This document shows, one piece after another, positions 46,686 through 57,704 of a stretch of DNA of 64,000 nucleotides. A program made the position numbers and the translations under genes. This DNA is from Rhodeus uyekii (lineage: Eukaryota > Chordata > Actinopteri > Cypriniformes > Acheilognathidae). How positions within the stretch are numbered: the stretch's first letter is position 1; every line of letters begins with the position of its first letter. Location: NCBI GenBank assembly GCA_037043235.1, contig JAWRVZ010000492.1, positions 62,001-126,000 on the forward strand, in the 5' to 3' direction. The notes beneath the pieces are model-generated. The model ran no database searches and was not told where the DNA came from. It worked only from the letters and a program-made list of their open reading frames with translations.

Positions 46686-47880
46686 ACAGTCTCAATTGAC
46701 AATTTGTCAGTCAGGTATGTGGCACATGTTTGCCTGTATAATGAAGCTGGCTAGTAGTTAAAGTAAAACTCCAATAGTTTTACTTTGCAATAAAGACGAG
46801 GTGTGAAAAAGATGGGGAACTTTATGGTGTTATACAATCATTTATGAAAGCATTCAGACCCAGTCACTTTCTGCAGACTTTATTATGTTGTGGATTTCAT
46901 TTTGAATTAATACAATAGTTTACATTTTATAAAGGACAACAGAAAATGGCATATAAAAGTTTGAGCACAACTTATCAATGCAAGTATCACAGCCTATGAA
47001 TGGATAAAGTTTACAGATATTTGAGTATTCAACAGAATATTCAAAATGCAAAATGTCAGTAAATAAAACAATTCTGACATGAAAACTCTGAATGAAGTTT
47101 ACACAAATTAGGTTCACATTGTCACCTTCAACTCATCCTCCATCTTGTACGTTCACTGCTGGTATTGAGGTTACACTGAATGGTCAGTGCAGTTTGAGAC
47201 TACATGTGACAGTGACATTGCTTTGCTCTGAAACAATGGCTTGTGCCGCACCAAAGTAGTTTGTTTTGTTGACTACATTTTGACTGTGATGATTACAAGC
47301 AAATGTAGAATATAATAATTATTACTCAGACTTTACACTGTCTGTGAAGGTGTAGCTATTATACATACAGACAATATTGGTTTTAGCTTCTTTGTAAGAA
47401 TTAATATTAACAAGTGCGTTGTAGTTGCGTAAAACAGTTGAAAGGTTTGATTGCACTTACAGTAAAAGGATAGTTTTTATAGTCTACAAAAACATTATAT
47501 TTCACTTCACAAATCTTCAGTTTACACAATAGCCTCTTTTTGTTTTGTAAAACTTAAATTATATTGAAAACTTTTATCTTTGCATGTTACTTTCTTCACA
47601 AAAATAAATATGTCCCAGTCCCAAAAGAAACCAAATATTTACACATTTACGACAATTTAAACGTAACATTAAATTGCTTACATGGCACAGATGAACATTT
47701 TCCAGATGATCTTGACAAATCTAGATGACAAAAAGATCAAAAACCGATAGATGAACAGAAGCAGGGAGACACATCACACTAGTCACATAGTATACGACAT
47801 AATCGCAGCCAAACCGGTGAGACAATGCTACCTCGTGGGAAAAATATTACTAATAATATTAATAATAATAAATTGTATTT
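46686..47880. other. Distal 5' flank of gene B
   Basis: No gene is seen. 46686-47327 matches 60101-60708; after that, similarity to unit C stops. The rest is AT-rich with no motif I recognise. Confidence 0.6.
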
Positions 47881-48380
47881 GTAATGCACTTTACATTTCT
47901 ACAATCTCAAAGTGATACAGAGCATCTAGGGAACACTTAAAATCAAAGTAATGTAATAGAAAAAGAAAAAAAAAACAACAAAAACCTCTAAAACATGTTA
48001 ATTGAAAAGCTTTTGGAAAAAGATATGTTTTTAGGTTGCGTTTAAAAGCATCAGTAGTATGTGGGGCCCTCAGGGCCCGGGAGGACATTCCACAGCCTCG
48101 GAGCAGCCAATGAAAAGGCCCTATCACCCATTCTGCAAAGTTTAGTTCTGGGAATTTGGAGGATGTTTGAGTTTGCAGAACGAAGAGTGCGTGCAGAGTG
48201 CGAAAAGGTCGGGTGGGTGAGAAGTTCCTGCAGGTAAAGGGGGGCATGTCCATGAATACACTGATGGGTGAGGAAGGAAACTTTATATTCAATTCTCAGC
48301 GTGACAGGGAGCCAGTGAAAAGATTTCAGAATGGGGGTGACTACTAATAATTGCAAGGTTACAAAAAAGGTTACAAACAT
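47880..48380 (-). mobile_element. Rex1/CR1-type LINE 3' fragment
   Basis: Minus-strand frames 48380-48051 and 48292-47891 carry the C-terminal LINE motifs SFHWLPVTLRIEYKV, APLYLQELL, LQIPRTKLCRMGDRAFS and AAPRLWNVLP, with one frame change near the end. Only the last part of ORF2 is present. It touches the left end of DIRS copy C. Confidence 0.75.
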
Positions 48381-48384
48381 GAAT

Positions 48385-48893
48385 CTGAAGGTAATTCAGT
48401 TCCCTTTCATGGGAACTCGAGCTGCGTCAAAGCGCTAAGGGAAATACCCTGACGTCAGTCACGTGAAGATGTGTGCAACCAATGAGAGAAGAACGCGTGT
48501 GAATGTGCGTCGCGGGTCAGTGACATCATGAACAGAGCATAAAAGCACACCAGAACCCGGAAGTGTCTTCAGTGTCCTGTGTGTCTGAGAGAATGTGCTT
48601 GCATTTAGAACACCTTCTAGTTTAAAAATTAGGGACTGGAGTGTGTTTGTATGATGGCGAATCAACAGACGTTTAAACCGTCGTTTCCCTGTCCTCGTTT
48701 TGTTACAGGCAGGGACACACACGTACTGTGCGTCGTCTGCCTGGGAGCGGAGCACGCTCGGTCAGCGCTTGAGGGTACTGGCTGTGAGGACTGCAAGAAG
48801 TTCTTATTGCGTACCCTCCGCTCCCGCCTGGCGGTGTTTGATGACGCCACTCAGGCTTGCGCTCCTCAGGGCTCGGGACTCGCTGCAGCTGAT
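48385..48893 (+). mobile_element. Left end and gag start of a second DIRS family
   Basis: The terminal region contains an AGTTCCC..GGGAACT hairpin (48398-48417) and the phrase CTCGAGCTGCGTC. A leader and the start of a gag-like frame at 48651 follow, with a zinc-binding-like pattern (C-V-V-C-L-G..H-A..C-E-D-C) and TLRSRLAVFDDAT. None of this matches copies A or B. At about 48894 it passes into copy-A-type sequence within the RNase H region. Confidence 0.7.
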
Positions 48894-51055
48894 GCTCAAT
48901 CGTGCAGCCGACGCGGTCTCGCGACAGCTCACATTCCCAGGACAATGGAGACTCCACCCCCAGGTGGTTCAGCTGATCTGGAGTCAATTCGGGGAGGCAC
49001 AGGTAGACCTGTTGCTTCCTGGGAATCCTCCCACTGCCAGATGTTCTTTTCCCTGACCGACGGGACCCTCGGCACAGATGCATTGGCACACAGCTGGCCC
49101 CGGGGCCTATGCAAATATGCATTTCCCCCAGTCAGCCTTCTAGCACAGAGCCTGTGCGAGGTCAGGGTGGACGAGGAGCAGGTCTTACTAGTTGCGCCGT
49201 ATTGGCCCAACCAGACCTGATTTCCAGAACTCTCACTCCTCGCGACAGCCTCTCCCTGGCGCATTTCCTTGAGGAAGGATCTGCTTTCTCAGGGACAGGG
49301 CACCACTGGCACCCGCGTCCAGATCTCTGGAGCCTCTACGTGTGGTCCCTGGACGGGACGCGTAAGATCTAGTGACCTACCACCGGCGGTGGTAGACACT
49401 ATCACTTCAGCTAGAGCCACCTCTACGAGGTAGCAGTATGCTGGAAGTGAAGTCTATTCTCTGAGTGGTGTTCTTCCCGATGGGAAGACCCCCGGATTTG
49501 CCTGATCAGCTCTGTGCTTTCCTTCCTTTAGGATGGGTTGGAGCGGCGGCTGTCCCCCTCCACCCTGAAGGTATGTCGCCGCCATTGCAGCCGGTCAATG
49601 GCAGGTCACTCGGAAAGCACAATCTGATCATCAGGTCCCTGAGAGGGGCCAGGAGGTTAAACCCTCCCAGGCCACCCCTCTTTCCCTCCTGGGATCTCTC
49701 TGTTGTCCTCACAGGCCAACAGAGAGCCCCCTTTGATCCCCTGGAGTCAGTCGAGCTCAAAAACCTTGTCCTTCAAAACAGTGCTCCTGACCGCGCTCGC
49801 CTCCTTCAAGACGGTGGGGGACCTGCAGGCATTTTGGGTCAGCAAATCCTGCCTTGAGTTCGGGCCGGCCTTGTCTCACGTTTTCCTGAGACCCCGGCTT
49901 GGATATGTGCCCAAAGTTCCCACCACTCCCTTTCAGGACCAGGTGGTGAACTTGCAAGCACTGCCCTGGGAGGAGAAAGACGCAGCTCTCGCGTTGCTGT
50001 GTCCCATCCGCGTGTTTATGTGGACTGCAGGCAGAGCGTCAGAAGCTCTGAGCAGCTCTTTGTCTGTTTTGGGGGACAGCAGAAGGGAAAGGCTGTCTCC
50101 AAACAGAGGTTGGCCCACTAGGTAGTGGATGCCTTCATCCTGGCATACCAGTCACATGGCGAGCCGTGCCCCCTGGGCGTGAGGGCTCACTCCAAATGGG
50201 GTGTTGCTTCCTCCTGGGCTTTGGCGCATGGTGCCTCCCTGACGGACATCTGTAAGCTGCGGGCTGGGGGACATCTAATACATTTGCGAGATTTTGCAAT
50301 CTCCGAGTGGAGTCAGTTTCTTCCTGTGTTCCAGGAATAAACAGGTGGTGTTGGGAAGAACAGGCTCGGTGTCCCGCTTGCAGCGCCATTCCCCCTTAAT
50401 AGGGGGATACAAGCGCTTGTCTACTCCTCAGGTGAGTTCCCCGTCTGGCGAACCCTGATTCGAGTTAATCCTGCATCCTTCGGTGAGGACGTGGCGGAGG
50501 CGTCTGACGCCAGGCCCAGTGCATGCCCCGGTGGTCAGACCTTGTACTGGACTAGATGCCCATAGTAGGAGTAGGACCTACCGTAGAGACTTTCCATATG
50601 TCGTACTGCCCCTCGGGTCAGTCCATATATGTATTACCGCACATTACCTCCCCCCTGGGCAGGATGTGGTCTCCGTAGCATCTCCCATTGGACGCTTTCA
50701 CAGCGTTAACAGCACTGATTGAGCTGAATAGTGGGAATTGAGATCTGAAGTACTCTTTCCCCGTGAAATGTCATGTTAAGGAACAGCAGCTTGATCCTCA
50801 CAGTGTGTCCTGTCTCTTCCATCCCGACTGGCATGGAGGAATAAGCTCGGGCTTACTTGGGGCGCTGGGTAGGTTACGACTACGTGAGAGCAGTTGCCTA
50901 AAGGCACGCCATAGCTTGCCAACATCTGCATCTCCAATACTCACAACAGTTCAGTGCCTGTGGCATTTTCCATAGGGACCCCATGACGTCAGTCCGACGT
51001 AATGTCGAACATGTAACCTAGACGGGAGCGTCTAGGTTACTGATGTTACGTCCCC
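48894..51055 (+). mobile_element. DIRS-type retrotransposon, copy C (3' half)
   Basis: From GCTCAATCGTGCAGCCGACG onward it follows copy A from about 11066 to the right end. It has the end of RNase H, the connecting region and the most complete recombinase of the three copies, then the inverted terminal stretch (50982-51003). The complementary region carries a perfect stem, GTAACCTAGACG..CGTCTAGGTTAC, at 51013-51040. Gag and RT of this family are missing. Confidence 0.85.
49703..50340 (+). pseudogene. DIRS tyrosine recombinase remnant (copy C)
   Basis: Frames 49703-50125 and 50125-50340 cover the recombinase. The first has LSHVFLRPRLGYVPK, VNLQALPWEE and LLCPIRVFMWT; the second has DAFILAYQSHGEPCPLGVRAHS and ASSWALAHGASLTDIC. 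The stop at about 50123 and a frame change in the final part break the gene. It is the best preserved recombinase in the window and the only one with the VRAHS..GVAS segment, which includes the histidine of the catalytic region. Confidence 0.7.
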
Positions 51056-52500
51056 CTGCCACTTGCATTGGTTCTTTGTTCGAATCGTGTCATTGTGTAA
51101 GCTCATCCATCTTTTTCCCTTGTTATAGTTTGATTTGTCCCAGCTGTTTCTCTCATGTGTCACTACTTAATCCCTTCGTGTTTGCTGTCCTGTGCTGTCT
51201 GTGGTTTTAATGTTGGAGGTTTTGTCTTGTTCTGCAAAGTCTTGTCAGGTTAGTCTGTCCTAGATTTCCCCCTCAGGGCAGTTTAGGTTTGTCTTTAGTT
51301 TTAATTTAAAAAAAAAATTCTCTCACCTGCATATTGAGTCCTCACACTTCATTCCTGACATTGAGTTATTTATATTAAGTTATTGATTTATAATTCAAGT
51401 ATTTGAATGACTTCAAGTTTTTGTACAGGTAATTCTGTCGCATGCGACCAATCATTAAAGCCTTTACTTTTCTATATAATATATAGAACAACAATGAAAG
51501 TTATCTGAACGTCGAACTGAGAGAGAACATGTTTTGGGGAAAGTTAGTACCTAAACCATTGGCCTTGTTAACCATGTGATTAAAGATGATATGCTTTTGT
51601 CTAAGTGAATCTGTTTAGGACAACCACAATCCTTTAACCTTTTATCAGCTTCTGCTGATGAAACTATTGTTGACTAAAATGTTTTCAAATTGGCTTAACT
51701 GACGCCGAACTTCTCATTTGTCGATTTTAAAAATAGAAAATTGTAAGTGGTTTTAAGTATTATCATATTGCAGCATAAAAGAATTGCCCGATATTCATCT
51801 AGAGATGCCCTGAACTGAAAAAAAGTCATATAATTTACATTTATATTGTCAATTGGCTAAACTCAAAATAATTTGAACTATTCTCTGGAAAATATCTGTA
51901 CAAAATATTTACAATTCAAAAATTACGATATTTGGAATAAAGTCATTTTAAATCAGCCATTACTGAGAATGATTTACGCTGTTCCTCAACCAAAAATACA
52001 CAGCAATACAACTACAACACCTATATGAATTTGCTTACCTTGATGTGTGCTGAATATATTGATTTATTAGAGGCAAAATTCTATTCAGCGCAAAGTCTTT
52101 TAAGCCAGAAAAGACAAGAGTAATGGTTTTAATGTCAAGTTTATTCTGAAGCAGTGTTAACAGTTTTATTTTACTGTGTGTAGTTTAAGTGCGTGTTACT
52201 CCTGCAGCAACGTCTGTCTATCTTCATTCACATCTGTGGGATCAAAACTATGATTAATGCAGAGCTATAGGCTTGAGGACATTAATGCTTTTAATGTTGA
52301 GTTTACAGACACTTGTCCAATAATCATTACAGATTTTTATCCCATTCTTATTTTAAAACTACAAAATATATGGTAATTCAAATGTGGTTAGTAACGACAT
52401 CCAAACGTTTAATAGTTTTTACTCCAGCTGTCTTTCAGCTTATGCGTGCTGGATGAAAAAAAAAAACAGCATTACAATTTAATTAATGTTGTCGGAGCAA
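51056..52500. other. Repeated 3' flank of gene C
   Basis: No gene is seen. It is collinear with 13255-14700. The candidate poly(A) signal for gene C lies at 52140-52145 (minus strand). Confidence 0.6.
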
Positions 52501-52509
52501 TTAACCGGG

Positions 52510-52605
52510 GGTTGAGTTGTTGCTGGGGAAACAAGGACACACAAAGGGTCGGATTAAAAAGCCAAACGGGTATACGGCCCGCAGGCCATAGTTTGCCCAC
52601 CCCTG
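52510..52605 (-). mobile_element. hAT-like fragment without the G tract
   Basis: Same fragment as at 14703 and 34245, but the long G run is absent (GGGGGTTGAGTTGTTGC instead). Confidence 0.5.
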
Positions 52606-52725
52606 GTCTCGATCAACTTTAGCAGACCTGATGACCTCAATTCACATAGAAATGAAAATACACAAACGCATATAAATAGCGCCATATACAATGTTATAAT
52701 GACTATGTACAATCTGGCTAAAATT

Positions 52726-55700
52726 TCACAGACCAGGACATGGTTTCTGCTTTGCTGTGAGGAAACCGTTTCAAAATACTTCAGAATTCATTAATTAGAA
52801 TTGCACAGTTTATGTTAAATAATTTGCACAAACTAATAATATCAGCACATACCACACAGTGGTTTTGGAGTCCATCCGTCTCGTGTGCATGTGGCTTCCC
52901 CTTGAGATCCAGACCAGCAATAGTATGCTCTTCTTGCTCCCAATTTCATATCTCCAGTGAAGTAAAAATCTGGTCTGCGCACATGCTGGTCACGTGGAAC
53001 TTCACATCTAAATTCTGAAACACAGTCACATTAGTTTAATAAAGTACAATATATTTAGCACCAAAAGCAGAAATGATTCCCTATATTATTTAAAATTTGA
53101 TCATAATTTACGCATAGCCGTCAATAATAATATTCCATCAAGTTACATTTAATAATCCTTCCATATTATGAATGAAGTATTTTAACTGATTAAAAAAAAA
53201 AAAGTAGAGCCCAACAGAAAACATCTTGAAAACATTTTAAACATTTAAATTTATTCTTTGCTCTGTTAAGACTTACAGAAAATGTTTTTATTGAGCTCTA
53301 GTTTATTCATTTACAAATCTTAATTTATAGTAAAAAGTTACGCTCCAATAAGAAGAGGAATCTTTTTTCTTCAGGCGCACAGAGAAAAACAATGACTTGA
53401 AAACATTCAGGAGGGTTGTTGGCCACACAATGAATCCAGTAAACACTGAAGTCATTCATTAAGGGCAATCAGCTGAATTTAAGCGTCAAAAGATCAAGAA
53501 CAAGTAAAACTGCAAGAAAATCTATTGATTGACAACATACAAAATGTACAACACTTTGTCTCATTTATGTCAATTAACTTGAGATATTTGCCAAAAAAAC
53601 AACAACAAAAAAACACGAGATTACGGTCATCACTACCACATACTTATGTGGACTACATGTTGGTCATCATAATTTTCACATATCTTCACAAACCTAATCA
53701 CCAATCAAAACCTCACCTTTACATGTTGGAGTTTCTTCCCAAGTTCCACTGCGGCAGAAAACTGTATCCTTCCCATTCATTAAGAATGAACTTCGACATG
53801 CGTATGTTACACTAGATCCATCTCCATAATTTTTTTTAGGATCCGATATTATGACTGCATTTCCCACCTTTGGAGGACTGCCACAACCAACTTCAAGTGA
53901 AAAAAGAAACGGAAATTCATGAACTCCAATAAGACTGAGATTAACATTGTCAATAGATTGTCCAATATATGCTGCTGCTCACAAACATGTGATAATTGAG
54001 AATCTCACCCTCACAAACTGGAGTCTCCCATGTACCACGGACACATTTAATGTTGGTTGATTTGAACCCTGGATCACATTCAAATACTGTTGTTTCTCCA
54101 TCACGAAAGGTCTTTTTTGATTGCTTTAGTTTTCCATGGTGAACACTGGGAAAAGCACCACATTCTTCCTCCGCTGTGAAAACCGGAAGCAAATTTTAGT
54201 TCACCATAATATTTCTGACAGCAGAGTAACAATAATGAAACTCACGGATGCACAGAGGTTCTTCAGACCAGGAGCCTTTGCTGCATGTCACTGAATCCCA
54301 CCAGTTCCCTGAGAATGGTTTATAACCCTCGTTGCAGGAGTAAAAGGCTTTTTCCTCAGTAGAGGATCGGTTGTGTGTGAACCTGTTTTCCACAGATAGA
54401 TCAGGACACAATTTCTGCTTTACTGTGAGAAAACAGTTTTAAAAAAAAATGTTGATTACATATATTGAGTTGTTGTTAAGATGTACACAATGCATGAGGG
54501 GAGTGAGATGTAAACGTTGTAAAAAAAAAAAAAAAACTTTCATTTTGTTTATATATTAAATTCTCTTTGAAAGCAATATAAAATATTTACATTTCCCGGA
54601 AGGCAAATCAAGTAAACTTTACCTTGATCTTCCATTTCAAAAACATGTTCACCTTTAGCAATGTTTAACATTTAGAAGATTCTGCAAGGAGTGTGTAAAC
54701 TGTATAGTGATTTGATTGAATATTGAAAAAGTTAATTCTGTAACATACCAGTGCATTTCTGTATGCCTGTACATTCAGTCTGGGAATTACAGGCGATTTG
54801 TACCGGCTGCTCTGGTTCAAACCCAATATTACATTTATACTGCATTTCTGAACTGATGTTGTAATTTTGTTTCTAGTCTACCACAATTTGTTTGGTGATT
54901 CAGACAGATTTACTGTAAAACTAAATTCAATCAAATTAGATTTAATTTTATATGACAATGATTCATTTGCACAAACTGTAACATTAACATCAGCACATAC
55001 CACACAGTGGATTTGGTGTCCATCCATCTAGAGTGCATGTGGCCTCTCCTTCAATTCCTCCTTCCTCTGTATAATATCCATTCAAGCAGCTGTAAGGATG
55101 TTTTGTTCCAAATGTCCTATCATCTCTGAAGAAAGTGTGCGGCCAATACACATTCTGGTCACGTGGATTTTCACATGTAATTTCTGAAACAAAATTTACA
55201 TTTTAGTAACTCGCATTAAATTCATCTCATAATCCAGAAGTGTTTCTATAATCTTACCCAAACAATCAGGCTGACGATCCCACTCCCCATTCTCTTTACA
55301 TCTAAATGATTTGTCATTTTCCTTCATGCCAACGATCATGTGTCTTTCGTCACAGGTGATCTCCACTCTTTCTCCAGGTCTGAAAAAAGTTTTAACCGCT
55401 GGTTTGATCCCTTTTACTCCGATAATTGGGGATTTCAGTTCACAAGTTACTTCTGTAAAGACATAATTAAGAAATAAAGCAACAACAAATCTCCTGTCTT
55501 TTCTGCAGGAGCCAATTCTGACAAATGGAAAAAAACAAAGTCCTAAACTTAAAAGTAATCGCTTTCAATCAAGTCATTTTGTGAATCTTTAAGATTTGAT
55601 AAACTATTATTAAAATGAAGCTAGCATGAAAAGTAGTTTGTTTTATATTGTCTGAATCCCCTTCTTAAGTTCTTTACCTTCTCAGCAATTCAAATGATAA

Positions 55701-57616
55701 AACTCACTTTTTCATTATAATCAGTTGAATTAAATCATAGTTATTTGCCAATTTTTTAGTTACAAAATAATTGTTTAGCTGCTTCAATTTTTTTAATTAC
55801 AATTAAAACATGGAAAGCACCATTGGCTGGAACCTTTCTGGAGCATGACAGCAAGATGAAGTAAAGAATCTCATTCCATTTTCTCAAGTTTTACAAATAT
55901 TATTGTGTGCAGTGTGAAATAAATGTTAAAAAAGAGAGAATTTAAGTTTCTACATGCAGTTTTGTTTGAATGTTTTTGAGATTACAGTTTTCATAATGAA
56001 ATATCGTGAAATCCTTCTTTACATATTATTTCACAATGGTTTGTTTGTTATGTAACAGTGGTGCATTACCATTGCATTCTGGCTTTAGAGTCCAACCAAA
56101 TCTAGAGCATCTGGGGATTCCTTCTCTACGCTTGAATCCTCGTGAACATCTGTATTGTAATATGGCATCTTTCTGATATTCTTTCATTCGATCATAAATA
56201 CCATGTGGTATATCAGGTGCTGTGCATGTTATATCTGCGTCAAAAGCAAGGGAAAGAGGAATAGAAGAATAGATTAATTTGAATAAAGCACAGAATGTCA
56301 TTGAGGAACACAGAAAAACAACATTTTAAACAACAGAATGAACCTTTGCACGTTGGAACAGAGTCACTCCATTCACCCGTCTCGGTGCAGTAAATGTCGC
56401 TACTTCTGTCTAACATTTTGTTAGAAGACACACACTTAAAGTGTATCGAATCATTATATTTTCCTTCCTCCATGTTTCCCACTGCAGTCACACTCTCATC
56501 TGTGCGGATGCGTGGACATTTCACAGCTACACAATAATATGAAAATAAATTAAAAAAAGTGACCAACAAAATAATCAATCAATAAAATCTTTTAGTACAC
56601 ATGAGTCACTATGGTTCAGATGTTTACGACTGAGAGCAATCCGAATAATCAAGAGACAAATTAAGAAAAATGACTGAAGCAAGCGTACCCTCACACACAG
56701 GGAGAGTATTGTCCCATCCTTCTGATCTGCAGGTACGATGATTGATTCTGCTTATTTCAAAGCTGTGAACACAAGTAGAAGTGGAAGGAGTGTTAAACTG
56801 AAAAGAACAATAGAAAACATTAAAAAGCATAAAGTACATTTACCCTTTATTGCAAGTATACACCACTGTTGCTCCAAAAACAAATTCTGACCCTTCAAGA
56901 AGTTTAAATTCACCGTTTGGGGTGTCGCCTGGGTTACTGCACTTTTTCTCTGCAGAAAGCAAACAAGTTTTACATTATGCCATTGATTCCATAATAAATT
57001 AATAATTCGGTCATTGGTGATGTAGATTTGACAATTTTCTCACTTTTACATTGTCGTGCAAGGTTTGTCTTCCATTTTCCTTGTTCACACTGTAATCTAT
57101 ACATGCCAGTAAAACCCGTCATGCAGTTCACTTTCACCTTTTCACCATGTTTGTATGAAGGTTTCTCAACTAGTTGTACGTTTTCAAGTGTAATGGTCTC
57201 GCGAAGACAGTCTGAGAAACACAAACAAATGTTACTCAAACACAAAACTGTCATGTACATTAAATGCTGAAGTACATGCACAACATTTACATTCATGCAT
57301 TTGGCAGAAGCTTTTATCCAAAGCAACTTATTGTCAATGTGTACCTTGAATACATTCTAACCAGTTTTTGCTTTCCCTGGGAATCAAACCCATGACCTAG
57401 ATGTTGCAAGCACCACTCTACTGTTTGAGCTACAGGAAATCTAAACACTAAAACTACAGTCAAATATTCTGGGAATAGCATATATAGTCAATATGATATA
57501 AATTGACAAGACATTCAAAGAAATAAAAATCAAGGAAATCACTTGCCTTGACATTGGGCAAAATTGAAGTTAAACAACCAAAAGACGAAGCCCAGGAGTT
57601 TTACAGGAACTCTCAT
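52726..57616 (-). CDS. cfhl: Complement factor H-like protein, copy C
   Basis: Predicted secreted CCP-repeat protein, paralogue of A and B. Exons from the start: 57547-57616 (signal peptide), 57044-57211 (CCP1), 56844-56949 plus 56689-56762 (CCP2), 56344-56526 (CCP3), 56070-56234 (CCP4), 55258-55452 (CCP5), 55001-55183 (CCP6), 54246-54422 (CCP8), 54009-54173 (CCP9), 53717-53890 (CCP10), 52853-53014 (CCP11) and 52726-52754 (last codons, TGA). This gives 616 residues with all phases kept. The CCP7 remnant (from 54749) is unusable: its acceptor AG is gone and a TAG interrupts it. Small coding changes include L-D-G-W for R-D-G-W in CCP6. GC donor in intron 1. Family and role are as for copy A; the paralogue number cannot be assigned. 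Confidence 0.85.
57284..57437 (-). mobile_element. tRNA-derived SINE in intron 1 of gene C
   Basis: Same element and position as in the other copies. Confidence 0.7.
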
Positions 57617-57686
57617 TTTGATCTCAATTCACAAGTATCTTTTTTTGGTCCGTCTCAGATACTCTTGCCTGCTTGGAGATCAACAA

Positions 57687-57700
57687 GTTATTAATTTACC
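57687..57700 (-). promoter_or_regulatory. HNF1-like site upstream of gene C
   Basis: GGTAAATTAATAAC on the minus strand, 71-84 bp before the ATG. Confidence 0.4.
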
Positions 57701-57704
57701 AAAG

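Noticed and set aside
54749..54890. CCP7 exon in gene C
   Set aside because: Its acceptor is lost and a TAG lies in the required frame, so it was left out of the gene C model.
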